From Mariniphaga sp. (GTDB lineage Bacteria; Bacteroidota; Bacteroidia; Bacteroidales; Prolixibacteraceae), in assembly GCA_025363795.1 (NCBI GenBank), contig JANYLE010000262.1, forward strand, positions 1-7,580: a stretch of 7,580 nt of DNA, written 5' to 3'. The position numbers and the translations under genes are program-made. The first letter of the stretch is position 1. Each line of letters begins with the position of its first letter. This document shows, in pieces, positions 6,259-7,580 of this stretch. The notes below the pieces were generated by a model, which saw only the letters and a list, made by a program, of their open reading frames with translations, did no database searches and was not told where the DNA came from.

Positions 6259-7554
6259 TTATTTTAGTTTGAAAAAAATTGGGACAGTATACTCAACTGC
6301 AACATTTTTACCCCTCTGTTTGCCTGGAGTCCAGTTGGGCATAATGCTGACAACCCTGAGTGCCTCCTTGTCGATACTGGGACTAACACTTCTTGCAATT
6401 TTAGGGTTTACGACTTTCCCATCTTTGTTTACGACAAACTTAACAAATACCTTGCCTTGAGTTCCTGATTTTACTGCATCATCCGGGTATTTGACGTTTG
6501 AGGCCAGAAATTGCCTTAATGCTGCTTCTCCACCTGGATATTCAGGCATTTGCTCAACTTGTATAAAAATTTGTTCTTCTGTTGTTTTTCCCTTTTGTTG
6601 AGTGTTAACTGTCGCTTCTGCAGTTTTATTGATTGTCTTTTTGTCTTGCTGAAGGTTATCATCTTTATCGAAGGCGAAAATCATGAGTAACGCTGCGGTT
6701 ACAAGAACTCCCATCGAAAGCTTAAATGCTGCTGTTTTTGAGGATTTTATTTTTGTCATCATTTTGATACGAATTTTGATCAATGAGTAATTGAAATTAT
6801 TTGCAATAACTGGTTGTTGCTCAAAAGAATTGCCTAATAATAGCAATCGGTAAGCTGCAGAACTAACACCAGGTTTTAAAACGCCATGATCGGCAAGGAA
6901 TTCATGGTTCTCTCTGATTGATCTTTTTAAAAGCCAGATAAATGGATTGAACCATTGAAAAATAGTTAATATCTCTAAAATCATCACATCGAAGGAGTGT
7001 CGTTGGCGGACATGTTCCATTTCGTGGGCCAGCATCTCTTTCATTCCCTGGCTATTCACATCATTTCTGTTGATAAACACGTAATTGAAAAACGAGAACG
7101 GGGTAGTATCACGGTCGATTTTCACGATCCTGATCCCATCCTTTACTTCGATTTCGTTGTTCCGAATTAAATTGGTAATCTGGAATAGCCGGTAGAAGAA
7201 GAGAACCATAAAAATTGCTGTGCCAGTCAGGTAAACCAGCCTGATCAGTCCGATTGTCTGAATTGTTTGCTCAACGGCACTGGTAAGTTTTGTGCCATAA
7301 ACGGTTACAGTCTGAAGCAAATTCTGATACCTCATGGCTGTTACTGTCACCTCGCTTAGCATAACAGATGGCATTGCGCTTGTTACCTGGAAATGAACGA
7401 AAGGAAGCAAGATGGAGAAAAATACGGTAGCCAGTAAATAGATCCGGTTAAGAACGAAGAAAGTCTCCCTGCGGAGAAACAGCAAATAAACTAATGTGAA
7501 GATGGTCAGGCTAAAACCTGATTCAAATACGAAATTTATAACTGTTGTTCTCAT
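6259..7554 (-). CDS. M56 family (BlaR1-like) membrane metallopeptidase with TonB C-terminal domain
   Basis: The 431-aa integral inner-membrane protein begins MRTTVINFVFESGF. Hydrophobic helices are at about 13-27, 38-53 and 103-121, and a fourth at about 278-295. The zinc peptidase site is HEMEH (177-181), with the downstream ENHEFLAD (215-222) supplying the probable third ligand, Glu218. After the last helix comes a polar linker (297-330) and a TonB-type C-terminal domain (about 333-431: VEQMPEYPGGEAALRQFL, KVFVKFVVNKDGKV, MPNWTPGKQ, PIFFKL). In true BlaR1/MecR1 the extracytoplasmic part is a beta-lactam-binding domain. Here it is replaced by the TonB fold, so a different envelope signal is likely. 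By analogy the peptidase would inactivate a BlaI/MecI-type repressor, and a probable partner gene ends four bases upstream. The ligand and target are inferred, not seen. Confidence 0.93.
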   Translation of the reverse strand: MRTTVINFVFESGFSLTIFTLVYLLFLRRETFFVLNRIYLLATVFFSILLPFVHFQVTSAMPSVMLSEVTVTAMRYQNLLQTVTVYGTKLTSAVEQTIQTIGLIRLVYLTGTAIFMVLFFYRLFQITNLIRNNEIEVKDGIRIVKIDRDTTPFSFFNYVFINRNDVNSQGMKEMLAHEMEHVRQRHSFDVMILEILTIFQWFNPFIWLLKRSIRENHEFLADHGVLKPGVSSAAYRLLLLGNSFEQQPVIANNFNYSLIKIRIKMMTKIKSSKTAAFKLSMGVLVTAALLMIFAFDKDDNLQQDKKTINKTAEATVNTQQKGKTTEEQIFIQVEQMPEYPGGEAALRQFLASNVKYPDDAVKSGTQGKVFVKFVVNKDGKVVNPKIARSVSPSIDKEALRVVSIMPNWTPGKQRGKNVAVEYTVPIFFKLK

Positions 7555-7558
7555 GGCT

Positions 7559-7580
7559 TTACTTTTTTTCGTTTTCCAAA
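7559..7580 (-). CDS. Last codons of an upstream gene, probably a BlaI/MecI-type repressor (truncated by the window edge)
   Basis: Read on the minus strand, the edge of the window gives LENEKK and a TAA stop, followed after four bases by the ATG of the M56 peptidase gene. A lysine/glutamate-rich helix end and near-overlap are what is usually seen for BlaI/MecI/CopY-family repressors encoded directly before M56 peptidases. Only six codons are visible, so the identity comes from context alone. Confidence 0.45.

Noticed and set aside
6269..6460. Plus-strand 63-codon frame
   Set aside because: It lies antisense within the well-supported TonB domain coding region of the M56 gene and resembles no family.

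Overview
The window looks like a chromosomal segment from a member of the Bacteroidota, possibly a Bacteroidales/Marinilabiliales-type organism. The evidence is AT-rich intergenic DNA, starts preceded by A/T-rich sequence rather than clear Shine-Dalgarno sites, promoter boxes matching the Bacteroidota -33 TTTG / -7 TAnnTTTG pattern, and a peptidase of the M56 family fused to a TonB C-terminal domain. I see no mobile element, CRISPR array, tRNA or rRNA. The finer taxonomic placement is an inference from protein style only.

Left part (1-1803). The window opens inside a gene whose C-terminus carries a winged-helix-like segment followed by one or two membrane helices. It converges on an aldo/keto reductase of the 2,5-diketo-D-gluconate reductase type on the minus strand. 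That gene is divergent from a group III truncated haemoglobin on the plus strand, and the roughly 100-base gap between them holds a candidate promoter for the reductase.

Middle part (1804-6060). After a 448-base gap comes a methionine-pathway cluster on the plus strand: a monofunctional aspartokinase (lysC-like), O-acetylhomoserine sulfhydrylase (metY) and the MetA-family homoserine O-acyltransferase. Together they cover the first step of the aspartate pathway and the two steps turning homoserine into homocysteine by direct sulfhydrylation. MetA carries Glu at position 111, the residue linked to acetyl-CoA use, which fits its neighbour MetY. A good Bacteroidota promoter lies about 250 bases before lysC, so the transcript probably has a long 5' leader. 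That leader contains alternative hairpins and a very short Met-containing reading frame. Hairpins also sit between lysC and metY and between metY and metA.

Right part (6061-7580). A strong bidirectional hairpin terminator separates metA from a convergent minus-strand gene for a membrane M56 (BlaR1-like) peptidase with a TonB C-terminal domain. Four bases upstream of that gene are the last six codons and stop of another gene, most likely its BlaI/MecI-type repressor partner. Most of the window is ordinary housekeeping DNA. The points most worth a second look are the lysC leader, the metY-metA palindrome and the MetA specificity residue.
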